Shown here piece after piece: positions 24,001 to 36,972 of a DNA stretch of 64,000 nucleotides (within the stretch, counting starts at the first letter, position 1; every line of letters starts with the position of its first letter). This DNA is from Eudorina sp. 2006-703-Eu-15 (taxonomy: Eukaryota; Chlorophyta; Chlorophyceae; Chlamydomonadales; Volvocaceae), in the NCBI GenBank assembly GCA_003117195.1, contig BDSI01000007.1, positions 1,922,001 through 1,986,000 on the forward strand. Direction: 5' to 3'. Under the pieces are notes generated by a model. The model was not told the DNA's origin, did no database searches, and saw only the letters and a list, made by a program, of their open reading frames with translations. A program made the translations under genes and the position numbers.

Positions 24001-27000
24001 CTGGGATCGGGCGGGCGGGCGGGTTGCAATTCTAAACACATGCACACGGCTTACTTTTCGAAACACACGCACACGCTTGCCGGCAGCTCCTCTGTGTTAC
24101 CCCGGCCCTCCCCATCCCCATTGCTGAAGATCCTGGTACAGACGATTCTTCCACCGGACCTTTGCCTTTGCAGCAGCGCAGCATGCGTGTGCCAAACTCC
24201 TCACCCATCCCCCTCTCCTATACCCTCCTCTTGTAAACGCCCTCCCCCGTCACCATCCCCGCCCCCGACCGGCCTGGACCGCACCTGCAGCAGCGTCCGC
24301 ATCTCGGACGGCTGCCGGTGCGGCGAGTAGCCGTCCAGCAGCTTCTTGACGGCCACCTCCTGGCCCCGCCACAGCGCGTGCTGACGGGGGGCGGGCAGGG
24401 TGGGCGCGGGGCAGCGGCGCGGGGTGCGGGCAGGCCGAGAAGGCGGGGCTGGGACCGAGGATGGCCGCGGACGGAGTGCAGCAGGGACAAAGGGGACAAA
24501 GGGGACACGACGCGGCGCCCCCGCCCACACAGGCCCCTGGTCGGACGTTGGCTGTACGACCCCCGGCCAGGAACACACCAGGGAAACGCTGCCGCCGCGG
24601 CGCTGCTCACACGGCGTTGCCGTACGGGAACATGGACCTCACCGCAAGCCCCTAAAGCACGCACGCACGCACTCACATACACCTCCCCCGACGCGCCCTT
24701 GCCGATGAGTGTGGTCAGCTGCAGGTCGTCCGGCGAGATGTAGAGGTCCACGTCCTCCAGGGGGGGCGTCTCGCCCACCACCACCTGCGGCCAGGAGAGC
24801 GGAGAGGCGGGGCGAAGGGCACAGATCGGCGCCGCGCATCTCATCTCATCTCATCTCATCTCATCTCACCTCACCTCACCTCACCTCACCCCACCCCACC
24901 CCACCCCACCCCACCCCACCCCACCCACCCCACCCCACCCCACCCCACCCCACCCCACCCCACCCCACCCCACCCCACCCCACCTCACCTCACCTCACCT
25001 CACCTCACCTCACCTCACCTCACCTCACCTCACCTCACCTCACCTCACCTCACCTCACCTCACCTCACCTCACCTCACCTCACCTCACCTCACCTCACCT
25101 CACCTCACCTCACCTCACCTCACCTCACCTCACCTCACCTCACCTCACCTCACCTCACCTCACCTCACCTCACCTCACCTCACCTCACCCCACCGCGGCC
25201 CCGTTGTCCTCCGAACCTACAGCCGCGCCCAACCCCGCATTTCGGGCCGCTCCAACCCCATTCCCCGCATTCGGGCAAGGCAGTCCGGGGGTCCAACAAT
25301 GGCACCCCGACCCGCGGGTCGGCCCGATCCAGATCCAGATCCAGATCCCTATCCCGACTGCCGATTACACACCTTGAGTAGCGGGTTGTCCCACAGCGGG
25401 TCGTCCGTCCGCGCGCCGCTGGAGCCGCCGCTGCCACTGGTCGCCCCACTGCCGCCGCCAACAGGGACGTGGCTGAACCGCGCCGACGTCAGTCCCGTGC
25501 CGCCGCCGCCGCAGCCGGCGCCGCCGCCGGCCGCCAGCCCCGTGTTGCACACATGGCTGCCGCTGGCGCTGCCGCTGCTGGGCGGGTAGCTGCCCACATC
25601 CGCCAGGCTGCGCACAGCCGCAAAAGCGATGGCGAACGATCTCGCGGCGGCGGCGGCGGCGGCGGCGGGCGCCAGGCTGCGCGCGCCGCCGCCGCCGTCG
25701 CTGTCGGTCGCCGGCGTCGCCGTCGGGCCCAGAGGCGCGTCCGTCGCGGACGACGACAGCGCCAGTCCTGTCGACTCTGAGCTCACCGCCAACGCGTTCA
25801 CCTGCGGCGATGCATCGGCAGCCGTAGCCGCAGCGCCACCTGCCATGGTATTCGGGGAGGCGGCGAAGCTGCCGAACATGCGGACACGCTGGCCTGACGC
25901 TCCCGCGGCTCCCGCGCCTGCTCCCGCCGCCGCTGCCACGGCCGCCGCCTCGACGACGTTGACGCTGCTGATGTTGCTGCTGCTGCGCGGCTGCTGCACC
26001 GCGGCCGGCAGCGGCGGCCGCAGCGGAGCCTGGGGGAGGGCTGCTGCTGCTGTCGCTGCCTGCTGCGACAACGCCCGCGGCCGCGGCGGTGCGACTGCTG
26101 CCGCCGCTGCTGTCAGCAGCAGAGAGTCCGGCGGGTATCTCCAGCTCATCGTTGGAGCTCCAGGGGCGGCGCCAGCGGGAGCGGTCAGGTCCAGGGGAGC
26201 GCGCAGCACCGCGGGCGGCTGCAAGTGCGGTGCCGGCTGCTGCGCCGGGTGATCCAAGCCCCCGCCTCCGCCAGCTCCGCCGCCGCTGGGCGAGTCCGTC
26301 GGCGATTGAGACGGCCCCGGTCCCGTCAGGGCCCGCGATGCCTGCGGCGCGCCCAGTACAGTAAGGAGGGCAGGGGCGAGGACAGCAGCGCAGCACCAAG
26401 GGGAGCAGAGCACGTCGAGCCCATGCCCATGCCCAGGCGGAGATGGCCCTGATGTGACGATGTGTGGAGGGAGGTTGCGCGGATGTGCGGATGTCCAGGG
26501 AGGGTGCTGCACACACAGGTGCGGGGGGCGGGGAGGGAGCTCGAGGGTTGCGATGCCGATGCGGGTTGGGGCGGGTCGGACTCGGGCCACGCGACGCCCG
26601 CACCAGCGCAGAGTCGTCTACTCGTCCTACGCTTTCATGCAGGGGCGGAGGGGACCCCGAACGAAGCAGTGGCGGCCAGGGTCCGCCCCGTCACCTGCCC
26701 CCACCTACCAGGACCGACCGACCCACGGGGCGTCCCTGGGCCGCCGACCTGACAGCCCCCAACCATTGACCAAACATCTCCTAGCCACCCAATCATCCTA
26801 TTGAACACCATCATTGGAAGTAACACCCTGTTGTGTTGCACAGCTAGTCCCGCAGCGTGACCCGCGCACGGCAGAGGCGGATGACGCCCACACGCGAAGC
26901 CCCGCCGCAGCCGCAGCCGGCAACGGCGTCCGCACTCGGGGCAGCGGGGTGCAGACAGGCAGGCAGACAGGCAGGCAGGCAGGCAGCAGGGATGCCTGCC

Positions 27001-30000
27001 TGCCGCGGGGGTCTATCACGCGCTGACGCGCGACTCGTGATGGGGGCGCCGCACCCGCGAGGCCTCGCGTGCGAGGGCGGGGGGCTTGGAGCGTTGGAAG
27101 GGAGGCAAACCCCTTCAAGACACGGAACAGCCCACGGCCGCGACTACTCACCAGCGGCGAGCAGGGCCGCAGGAGCGGGTGCCCGCGTACCCCAAGCGGC
27201 GGTGGCAGCGCCGCCGGAGGCAGCACCGCTTGATGCGACTGTGGGAGCTCCTCCTCCTGGTGCCCCTGCGGCTGCGACGGCGGCTGCCGGGCGTCCACGG
27301 GCACACCCGCTGTCGATCTCTGTCTCTCGAAAGACTTGGGCAGGTGCGCCTCCGACGGCGAGGGCGAGAGCAGCCCCCGCTGCCCCGGGCCCCCCGCCGC
27401 CGCCGCCGCCGCCACCGTCGCCGTCGCGGCGCCCGACAGCCGTGTCTCCGGCTCTACGCATGAACTCCGCACCGTCAACTGCAGCTCGGCCGCGGCGGCG
27501 GCACTGCCCCTGGGGTCAGGGCCTGACGGCTGCGCCGGACCAACCTCCCCATGGCCGTCGGGCGACAGCGCTGCGGACTGCCAAGCCCACCTCGAACCCC
27601 GCACCTCCTGCTGTTGCTCCCCCCGCTGCTGCTGCTGTGGTGGTAAGGGCGATGGCAACGACGCCACGTCCCTCTGGCTGTCCGTGGACGTCTCCGCGTC
27701 CTGGCCAGCTCTGCCTTCAACCAGCCCGGTGCGCGGACCCATCGGCACGCGTTCCGCCGCCGCCGCAGCCGCCTGCTCCGCCGGCGACGGCGACAGCGGC
27801 GGCAAGGCGACCGACGACGCCGACGTCGCCGGGTCGTCCACGAACGGCGCCCCCGACGCAACCGACCAGCCACCCGTGGCGCTGTGGAACACCGACGACG
27901 ACGCGCCAACTGTCGTACCGGTGCTCTGCGGCCCCGTCTCGCCGCTCGGGCGCCGTGCCGTGTACTGTTCGGCCCTGCAGGCCGCTGATCGGGCGCTGAC
28001 GCCCACACAGCCCAGTCCTGGGCTGGGGACGGCGCTGGTGCAGGCAGACGCCGACTGCATGCCGTGAAGCAGCAGGTCAACGCGCGCCGGCATGTCGGTG
28101 ACGCCGTCGGCGGCGGCGCAGCTGGCGACGCCGCTGCAGCGGTCGCCGGCGCCGGCGGGCAGGCGTGGCTGCGGCAGCGGCTCCGACCTGTGGTGGCGCG
28201 TCAGCGCCCCCGAGCCGTCGATCTCGAAGTCGGGGCCCCCGCCCCCGCCGCTATCGCCGGCGCCGGCTCTGCTGCCGGGCCCGTCAGGGACGGGCTGCGA
28301 GGCACACGGGGTGCTTCTCAGCCTCTCCATAATAGGGCCCTCCTGGAGAGATTGAAAATGGGCATGGGACTGCAACCCAGACCGAGATCTGGATCCGGAT
28401 CCAGGTTGGGAGATCTCAAGACCCGACGCCGGGAGGCCTCCGTGCGGGATGCACAGCGCCGGAGGCGGCTGCGCCGCGGCGGCGCCGGTGTGTGGGTCGC
28501 GGCCACCGCGGGCGGCGGTGTCGGATGCGGGTGCCGCCGCCATCCGCTCCGTGGCGTTGTGCAACTGTGACGTCGGCGGCGACGGCGTCGGAGTCCGCGG
28601 CAGCGGCACCGACGTGGCCTCCGCCGCCGCCGCCGCCGCCGCCGCCGCTGCCACCTCCCGGACGTCCGACGTTCCACAGGATCTCAGGCCCTCCAGTACG
28701 ACACTCGGATCGGTCGGGCCTCTAGGTACGGACACCGCCGACGTGGCCTGGATCCTGGATCCTGGTGCGGAGGGGGGCAGTGCATCCTCCGAGCTGCCCG
28801 GAGGAACGGCTTCCGCCACCAGACTCCCGTCACTCGGACGCTGCCGCATCCACACGGCGCCGCCGGCCACCGCCGCCGTGCCGGCGGCCGGCAGTGTCTT
28901 CACCTCCAAACCAGCGGGTGGCAAGGGGCCTGTCGCGTCGGGCAAGCCCTGCGCCGCCGCCGACGACGACACATCAGCGCGGCGGCCGTCCGAGGTCTGC
29001 AGATTAAACGAGGCCGAAGACCCCCGGTCTGCCAACGGAAGCGCGCCGGCGCCGCTGCCGCCGCCGCCACCACCTCCGAAAGCGAAACTGGGCGCCGACA
29101 CCGACGCGACGGGGCAAGACGCGACGGCGTTGATCAGCCCTGTAGCAGTCAGGGGCCCGCTTTCGGCCGACCCGGTTTCGGCCGACCCGTGGCCCGCGAG
29201 GGGCGCCAGCACCGCCCCATGCGTTTCAGCGGCAGCGGCAGCGGCGATCGCATCGGCGGCTTTACCGCTTACATCCCCAGAGGGAAGCACCGGCGGCAGG
29301 GGCCACGGTGAGTGGTGCGTCAGGAAGGCGTCGCCGCCACTGGAGGAAAGGCAATCAACATCCGCGATGGCGGCGGCGGCCGCGCCGCCGCCGCCGTCAC
29401 GGTCCCCTGCGATGCGCGTCGCGGTCTCCGTTTCCGTTTCCGCCTCCGTCGCCGCGGCAAGCGGATTGTCGTACACCGTCATAAGACCGCCGCCGGTGAA
29501 GTTCACGGTTCGTGCGCCGCTCTTCAGTGCATCCGGAATGTCCCTGAGGGGCATGCAGGGCCCTGTCGCCTGGCCGGGCGGGAAATCGGCGGCAGCCGCC
29601 GCCACCGTCGTGGGAACTGCCCCCACTGCCGCCACCGTCGCGGGAACTGCCCCCACCGCCGCCACCGTCGCGGGAACTATTGCCGCCGCCGCTACCGCCG
29701 CCGGACCTGCCGGCGCCGCCGCCACCGTCGCCGGAACTGCCAGTGCCGCTATTATCCCCGGAACTGCCGGCGCCGGCGCCGCCACCGTCGCCGGAATTGC
29801 CGGCGCCGGCGCCGCCACCGCCGTCGGAACTGCCGGCGCCCCCGCCGCTTCCGTCGCTGGAACTATTGCCGGCGCCGGCGCCGCCGCAACCGTCGCCGGA
29901 ACTGCCGGCGCCGCTACTATCCCCGGAACTGCCGCCTCCGCCGCCGCTACTGTCGCCGGAACTGCCGCCGCGGCCGCCGCCGGAACTGCCGCCGCCACGT

Positions 30001-33000
30001 CTCGGCTGTCCACACGGACCTCCACCTGGTCAATGCCCATCGTGGAGCTCTCCGGCGGCACATCGGCCGCAGGGTCCGGCAGCACCGCCCCAGGCGACAC
30101 GTCGGCCGCATCGCGCATCGCCTTGGCGGTGTCCTTCGGCACGCTTCGGCATCGGCGCCGCATCACAACGACCAGTACGACCATCACAATCGCCGCCACC
30201 GCCACCACGCCGCCGATCACCGCGCCCACCAACAGGCCCGTCGCAACCGCCGAGTTGGGCGGCGGAGCAGCCGCGGCCGCGGCCTCGACCGCCACCGGCG
30301 GCTGCGGCTCCGGCTGCGGCGCCGACTGCGGCGCCGACTGCGGCGCCGACTGCGGCGCCGGCGGCATCCGCGGCGGCGGCTTCGGCCGCGCCGGCGGCAA
30401 CGCCGCGGAAGGCGGTACGCCCACCGTCGGAACCACCAGCGGCTGTACGGCAACAGTCACCTGCAGCACCGCGTTCTCAGAGGTGTACGGCAGTACCGGC
30501 ATGCCCGTCAGAGTCACCCGGTCATCTGATGACCACAGCGGCACCGCGTAAAAGGTCGCCTGGGTGGTGGTCAGGCCCGAGCCTTTCGGCGGCGGCAGAG
30601 TCCAGGTGTACGACAGCGCGCTCCGGTCGGAGCGCTCTACGGTGAGTACGATCACGCCGTACGCGACGCCGGGGCTCGCCGGCACGCGCACGAAGCTGGT
30701 GAGGCTGAGCGTGATGAGCACGAAGGCGGACCCCGAGTAGCCCTCCTCCAGGTAGGGGTAGGGCCCCCCTGGAGCGTCCAGCAGCGCCGCCGCCGCCGAC
30801 AGGTTCAGGGCCGCGCCCGTGATGTTCAGCGCGCTTGGGGAGGACGACGCGAACTGCTGGGAGATCATGACGGTGCGGTTCGAGTCTGCGGTTGGGAAGG
30901 CAGTACGGGGGGCGGGGAGTACGGCAGGGTACGGCAGCGTGCGCAAGCGCAAGCGGGCGGGGCGGCACGGGTGGAGTCAGCAGTTGGGTCGGTTCGAGGA
31001 CGAGTGCCCGGGCCTCCGGGGGGCGCGGGGGCAGAGCTCGCTGTTGCGAATGCATCGACAGATGGATGGATTTCGCATTTCTCTGTCCGCGCAAAGGTAC
31101 GACAGTGGTGCGCTCTGCGCCAACCGCATCCGTATAGCTGCACCGCTCGCACATGGTTTCCCCGCGGGGCGGAATGGGCTCATCACCGCCCCGAAGGCTG
31201 GGCCCCCGAAGCTGTCACGGCACCGCCGTACCATTGCCGTACCGCTGAATCAAGGACCGCTCACCCGTAGGCGGCGTGAGGAAGTCAGGCATCCGAACGT
31301 ACGAGCCGGAGCAATCCGCGGCCGTGGCCACCGGCGTGTCGTACATCAGCGCCGCCGAGGGCCGCTCGTCCAACAGCAGCCTGTCCGGGTACTGTACCGC
31401 GAGGCAACGGGGGTCTGCCGTACAGTTGGCCAGGAGGGCCGACAGGTCCGCCCCCTCCGGCAGCTTGCCGTACGCCGGGCGGTTCGGCGTGTAGTACCCG
31501 TTGTACAGCGTGTACTTCCTTCGGGTCGCGTCGTCCGGAAAGCAATCTGCGTCGTCCGATTTGGGTTTTGGGTTTTGGGTTTCGGGCCGGGGGTGCACGG
31601 GCGGGTGCAGTGCAGGGTCGGAGGCGGCGCAGGGGCGGGTGCTGGGCGCGGCGACGCGCGATTGCGCGTCGGTAGAGCTACAGAAACAGAGCGTGCGGAG
31701 TGCTACGTGAAGGGCAGGGGCGGGCGGGGGGGATAAAGCGGAATAAAGTGGGCAAGCGCAAGGGCCGGGGTAGCCCTGCCGGGGCGTCTAGGCCGCGTGG
31801 GACCCCGGCCCGCCCCGCCCCGCCCCCCCCAGAGTGGTGATGGTGGGGCCCGCGGATGGGTGGATGGGCCGGCGCGAGCGGGCTGGACGACCTCCGCGCG
31901 CCTTGCGGTTCTGTCGCGTCCCTCCCTCCCCCCTCGTCACCCTAAGCAACCCCACCTGCGCTGTCGACGCCTACTCGGATGTACGTCCCCGAGCAGATGC
32001 CCCGGATGCCGTACTTCTCCCCCTTCCAGAGCGCGTCCTGTGACACCAGCTCCTGGACGTACATCTCCAGCTTGCTCTGGGGGACGGGGCACGGCGGGGG
32101 GGTGGGGTGGGGTGGCGCATCACACCACACCACAGCACGAGAAGGGAAAGGGAGAGGGGCAGAGAGAGCGCAGAGGGACGGTGGGTGCGGTTCGTGAGCT
32201 GCAGCCCTCAAGCGGGCGGGCGGGCACATGCAGCAGGGCGCTCCGGAACCCGAATGGGGGCGCAATCGCAATCGCATGCGTGGGTGGAAGCGCGCACGGG
32301 GAGGCGCACAGCGGGGGTGCGGGGCCTCCAACATGTGACGGACACGAGGTGCCCGGAAAGGGTCTTCAGCGAGGGAAAGCGTCTAGCTTTTTTATGGTGT
32401 CGACCCGTTAAGTGTTTATATACTTATGTTAACGTTATCGGTCCGTGATTCTTACGGTTCATGTAAGTATATACTTGTAACGTCTTTCAACCCACCCAGA
32501 ATCGCCCCGACCCAGATCGCCGCCCGGCCCTCCGGGGCTATCGAAGCCCTCCCCGCGGCCCCCGCCTCCCGACACACACACACACCCTTCCAACCCACCA
32601 CGTCGCCCCAGATGCGTCCCGTGGTGTCGTACGCCGCACACCAGCTGTACTGCAAACACACCGACGCGAGCGCCATCGGCTTCAGGAGGGTGACCGCATC
32701 CAGTACGACCGCCCTGGCGGTCAGCGCGTACGGCGTCTTTTCAATGAAGCGGTTCGGGTAGAACTGGAAGCCGGGCACCAGGGAGGTCGGGTCGTTGCAC
32801 TGTGTGGTGAAGGCTGACCTGTCCGGCGGCGGCGGCGGCGGCGGTGTCGGCGCTGAGGGGGGCGTCGGATCCAGGATATAACAGAGCCCGATATACTCAA
32901 TCGGGGCCTCGTTGCCGACGCCCGCATTGATGCTAAACATATTGCCACCATCGGCGGTGCGCCTTCGCTTGCCGGAACCAGCCGGGATGCCGCCAGCGCT

Positions 33001-34894
33001 CGTCCCGTCGTCACGTGGGACGAGCGGGTCAACTGAAACAACCGGCTTGCCACTGCCGCCGCCGCCACCGCCACCGGCGGAGTCGGACGCCCTGCCGGCG
33101 GAGTCGCCCAAGTGCACAGCCGCGGCGCTGCCGCCGTACCCGCCTCCGTACACGGGCACCGTACCGCCGTACAGGCCGTACGTTATCACTCCGGTGCCGC
33201 CACCATCGCGGATCGACACGGTGTCGAGACCGCTGCCGTCGCGCTTTGACGGCTGCGCGACGGCGACCGGGCGCTGCTGGGAATCGCCGCCATCGCCCAC
33301 GCCGACCAGCCAGGGAAACCCTCCATCGCCCCCGTTGCCGGAGGCGTCCGTGCCACCGCCGCCGCCGCTGTCACCGCCGCTGTCACCGTCCCCGCCCTTG
33401 ACCAAGTGTGTGTCAATCAGCAAGGGAATGCAGGGCGGGGGCGCGGCCATTTGCTGGTCTGAGAATGCGGGTCTTCCGTAGGGCGGCTGCGCTCGGATCA
33501 CCGGTAGCACCTCCATGGCAGGCTGCCGCAGGGACCAAGCGTCGATGGCTGCCTGGCGCGCCTCCGCTACGGCGGCGTCAGAGATGTTGGCGGCCCATGC
33601 GGACTTCACGTAGGTGCCCCTGCAGTTGTCGATGGTGTCTTGGTTGTCTGGCGGGGCGAGAGGAGGGGAGGGTGGGGTGAGAACTCGGACGGGGAGCCCA
33701 AGGACGCGGGCGAGGGAAGTCGTGCGGGGGGATGTGGACGCGAGGAAGTCGTACGGGGGAATGCGGACGGAGTTGCTCGGGGGGGGGGCAAGGGGGTGTC
33801 GACCCAGATGAGCTACCGGCGCAGCCGAGGGGCTGCTGGCTTGCCCGACGGCGACCGATGACCCAACACCCTAGGGAGTGGACGGCGTGGTAAAATGGCA
33901 TTGCCTTGAGGCTGTACCCAAGTAGTATCTTGGGCGGGGCGACATACAACGAGGCAGACAGCAAACACCAGGCACGGCGGATACAGCGGACACCGCAGGT
34001 TGGTATGTGCTGGGTCGGTCGCCGTTTGAGACCTAGTGCGCCGCTGTGGCAGGAGTCCAGCTCTGATCGCCGGGCCCGCGTCCGGGAACCGCCTCGGGGC
34101 GCTTCGTCTCCGATGGATGGCTCACGCGGCCCGCGGACGTTCGATCGATCTGAATATCCGCCCGCGCACGTGGCCCCTCCCCCTTCGAAGTGTGCGGGGT
34201 GGTGGGGCGCGGTTGAGGGAGAGACCAAGCCCTCAGCCCTCCGCCGGCAGACGCCGACGCGTGGCGGGCAACAGCGGTGACGCCGGGTCCTGACGTCCTA
34301 GGCCCCTGAACCCCCCCCCGCCTATCCGGTTGCTTAGCGACACAGCACACATTCGGGCCACTCCCCCCGGAGCCGGATTTCTTTGCTGGACACTCTGGCG
34401 CGCTCACGCATGCAAGCACGTGGAGTGCACATGTGCTGCACTGGACTGAACACGTGCGGGGGCGCCGTCCCATCCCCCACTCCCCGCCCCACTCCACCCC
34501 CCACCCCGCCCGGCCCCCGCACCCACCGGGGAAAGGTTCGAATGACCACCGGTCCTCCGGCCGGAGGAATCCCTTGAGGTCGCCCGGGTCGCTGAAGGCG
34601 ACACAGGGCCGCAAGGCCCTGCACTTCTCGGCGAGAATGAATCTCCCGCCCTGCGTCGTCCACTGGTAAGTCCAAGTGCCAAGCGTGCCCTGAGGAGAGT
34701 AGGCTCCAGGGTAATAACGGTAGCCGGGCAGGAAGCAGCTTTGGAGTGCTGCGTCGCTGTATGCATGACCTGGGACAGCGCAGAAGAGAACTGCAGCAGG
34801 AAAGGGTCGACAGTCAAGATGCGCCGGCGCGTGACCTGGCCGCCCCGTTGCTTTGGCGTTACCCACCGATAAACGTAAGCACGGAAAGTAACAT
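21066..34894 (-). CDS. receptor-like Ser/Thr protein kinase with three PAN-like ectodomain repeats
   Basis: Exons: 34867-34894, 34527-34790, 32599-33647, 31956-32076, 31265-31546, 27152-30885, 25373-26341, 24677-24784, 24285-24380, 22588-22662, 22214-22359, 21724-21924, 21402-21515, 21066-21189 (TAG); every phase fits, 2436 residues. Signal peptide 1-23 (MLLSVLTFIVLF...GHA). Three cysteine repeats near 28-125, 381-485 and 488-575 share a G-Y/F-x-x-Y-P start, C-x4-C-A middle and C-x-G-T/S-Y-V end. Helix 798-824 (GLLVGAVIGGVVAVAAIVMV) then RRRC stop-transfer. Residues 825-2150 are low complexity. The kinase (about 2165-2430) is complete: IGKGASGEVY, VAVKK (K2197), HRDLKPSN (2290-2297), DFG (2310), YLPPEVF, SDVYSLGMIMWEL, RDRPS. 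The HRDLKPSN loop and overall style suggest a TKL-type Ser/Thr kinase. Ligand and substrate unknown. Confidence 0.86.
21964..22022 (-). repeat. dispersed intronic repeat, family 2, copy B
   Basis: Inside kinase intron 21925-22213. The plus strand reads GTATAGGAGATGGGCAGACA, then CTGCAAACTGCGCTGCTGCC, then AGAGCGACGATTTGACTGG, closely matching 47919-47983. Same orientation relative to transcription as copy A. Confidence 0.65.
22925..24012 (+). mobile_element. reverse-transcriptase-like retroelement remnant in a kinase intron
   Basis: Antisense within kinase intron 22663-24284. A plus-strand frame (about 22930-23212) reads FTGQFHRLLRVITSVDNFC, IEIAHLIRALEAQGY and MLARLHSLLN. This looks like the thumb-side end of a reverse transcriptase of Penelope-like or related elements ('GQ-R-LRV-S-x-x-F ... 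L-x-x-GY'). A stop at 23213-23215 and a degenerate same-frame continuation to about 23758 follow. Near the right end (23946-24012) is a donor-acceptor-donor string also present at 35695-35745, and a plus-strand TGTAA at about 23715. There is no palm/YxDD block, no endonuclease and no intact ORF, so it is dead at best. Family assignment is from memory of motif style. Confidence 0.4.
24838..25190. repeat. (CTCAN)n pentamer array
   Basis: About 70 five-base units in intron 24785-25372 of the kinase gene. It starts as CTCAT, changes to CACCC and then becomes uniform CACCT/CTCAC, a visible ordered variant structure. Confidence 0.95.
26736..26851 (+). repeat. ~118-bp dispersed duplicate, copy B
   Basis: Same sequence as 20154-20273 with a few differences (CCATTGACC for CCAGTGACC, a 2-base deletion after AAACAT, a C/T change). 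It lies antisense in kinase intron 26342-27151 and explains why the open frame beyond exon 27152-30885 should not be counted as protein. Confidence 0.9.
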
Positions 34895-35694
34895 GCCTTA
34901 GGACCTTAGGCTTAGGCGGTCTAACGCGTGGTAACTTCCGTTGCAAAGCGCAGATTCTTTGTGCCACGCGCGCCATGCCTGACCAATATAGCTTCGCTCA
35001 GCATTTGCTGCCAGCGCCTAATAACCATATTTGATAGTTTTTTTCATTGTTTGGGGGCATGTGTTGTGTCATCATCTAGCAACTTTGCTAGCGGCATATC
35101 GAATGGGGCTTTATCCAATTGCCTGCCAGTTTTTCCTTCCTGAAAACTGAATACCTTGACTCGACCGTATTTCGGTGACCGTACACCGTACTCGTACCTG
35201 AGTAGTTTTCAATTGCAATTTTTGGAAATTTGATAGTGAAACTACGAATATTATGCATTAAAAAGGGGTCATCCAATAAACTTTCTTGTTTGCGCGCCTG
35301 TCAGACCGGCCGTAGACCTTGCATCGGCATCGCCCAGATGGACAATTTCGTTGATTGACCTGATTCGAGAGATAGGGCGCGTGTTCTCTGGCTTGTGTGC
35401 TTGTGAGCTAATAAAGTATGATTTCATGTTTGTCACACCAAAGGTGTGATGCCGTCTTTCGTACGAAATCGTCGTGGCGAACGGAACCCGAAAGGTGCAT
35501 GGCTTCCACCACTCTTCCATCCTTGCTGGCGTATTCTAATTATACCTACTTGTGAAGCTTACAGGCGTGCATGCAGTTGTTTCCACGCCTTTATGATCGC
35601 ATTTGGCACCACCGGTGGTCTCTCACACATACAGACACACTCGGCGCCCGCGGTCGTCTTGTTTGCCTGTCATGTTTGTCCTGTTGTATTGACA

Positions 35695-35745
35695 ATGGTG
35701 AGTAACTTGCAGGTTTTATTTGGTAAGTATCCGGGCCTGGGTGGT
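35695..35745 (+). repeat. repeat with donor-acceptor-microexon-donor pattern, copy 2
   Basis: Reads ATGGTGAGTAACTTGCAG, then GTTTTATTTG, then GTAAGTATCCGGGCCTGGG. The same arrangement stands at 23946-24005 (ATGGTAAGT ... GCAG GTTCTATG GTAAGTAT ... CCTGGG) in the kinase intron. Probably the same end of a related element. Confidence 0.5.
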
Positions 35746-36972
35746 TATGAATGAATGAACGTTACAGCGGACCCCAAAGGGATCACCGGTGTATACCAGG
35801 GCAAGCCCCAGCAGGCCCCACCGCCAAGGCGGCAGGACACCTCCACACCTCAACGCCGCACCCAAAAACACACCGGGCCATGACCCCACCCAGCCAGACA
35901 CCGAAGCAAGCAGAGGCGCGCAGCGGGGCAACACTACCAAAGGGATAGGCACAGCAGAGGGCAGAATCCCCAGTGGTTATGTGTGGAATACTAGTTAAAT
36001 AACACACTCGGCGCCAGCGTACATCCGGTCTGTCACGGGGTTACCACCCTCTGGCCTCTGCACTAAATATCCAGACGTCGAGACGTTCCAGGAGCATTCC
36101 CCTCCGTGACTTCTACCAGCACTGTCGGGCACGGAGGTAGTCCTAGCAGCGCAGTCCCCCGAGGAACCCGAGGACCCAAACCAACACTGCAATCCCGCCC
36201 CAACGCGCACTTCTGCAGACGGGTCTTTTGGCGCCCAAACAGGTAAGTGGACAACAACCTACCGCCAGCGCAACCACGCAAACAGCACGTCCGACGGCCC
36301 CGTGCTTGTGACCCACTGCAGCATCCCGTCATTCAGTCACGACAGTGTCAGAGTTCACAGTGCCATGACCTATCGGATGCTCCGAGCACGGCTATAGGTT
36401 CGTTGTGCGGATAGTTGTATGAGGCTGACAATGCTGTTGCAACACGACCTGCTGCCGTTACATCGCTGCGGGCACTCCGTCTCTCTTATAACACAGCCCA
36501 AGACCTCATACTATGCCCCAAATAAACCACGCAGCAGAATGCCCAAACCACCGTGCAGGGCAGCAGCAACCAGGGACGGCCTACCTGGCGGTTCAGTGTC
36601 ACTAATCCCAAGGGTGGGATAGCAGATTAGCAGCTTAAGTGCTATTTCATGCAGGTTTTTTGCCTGTACCCCAACAGGGTTGGTGCGCGATTTGTCAGGC
36701 AACAACGCCCCTCCGACACGGTTTGCCCAACTGTCTTCGGCGCAACAAACCTCCGCCCCCGGCCATCGGAGTCCAAGGCAGCTGGGGGCAGCTCGGGGCG
36801 TCTGATGAGCCATCGATTGACGGTCCGCGCGGCCCGGCAACGCTATTGTGAGTGCGGTTGGTGGGTCATATCAGCGCGAGCAGTCCTTGGGTTCGTGGGG
36901 AAACACACCGTCGAAGAACGGGCCTACAGCCTGCACTCCAGTACCCCTGTCTTGCCCCGCTTCAACTTGTCC

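Noticed and set aside
26798..27151. C-terminal continuation of the open frame beyond the kinase-gene exon 27152-30885
   Set aside because: A strong donor (CTG|GTGAGT) at 27152 and an in-phase acceptor at 26341 define the intron; the tail would run into the 118-bp dispersed repeat.
28449..30551. 700-codon plus-strand open frame
   Set aside because: Antisense shadow of the GC-rich low-complexity kinase exon; no domain and no splice support.
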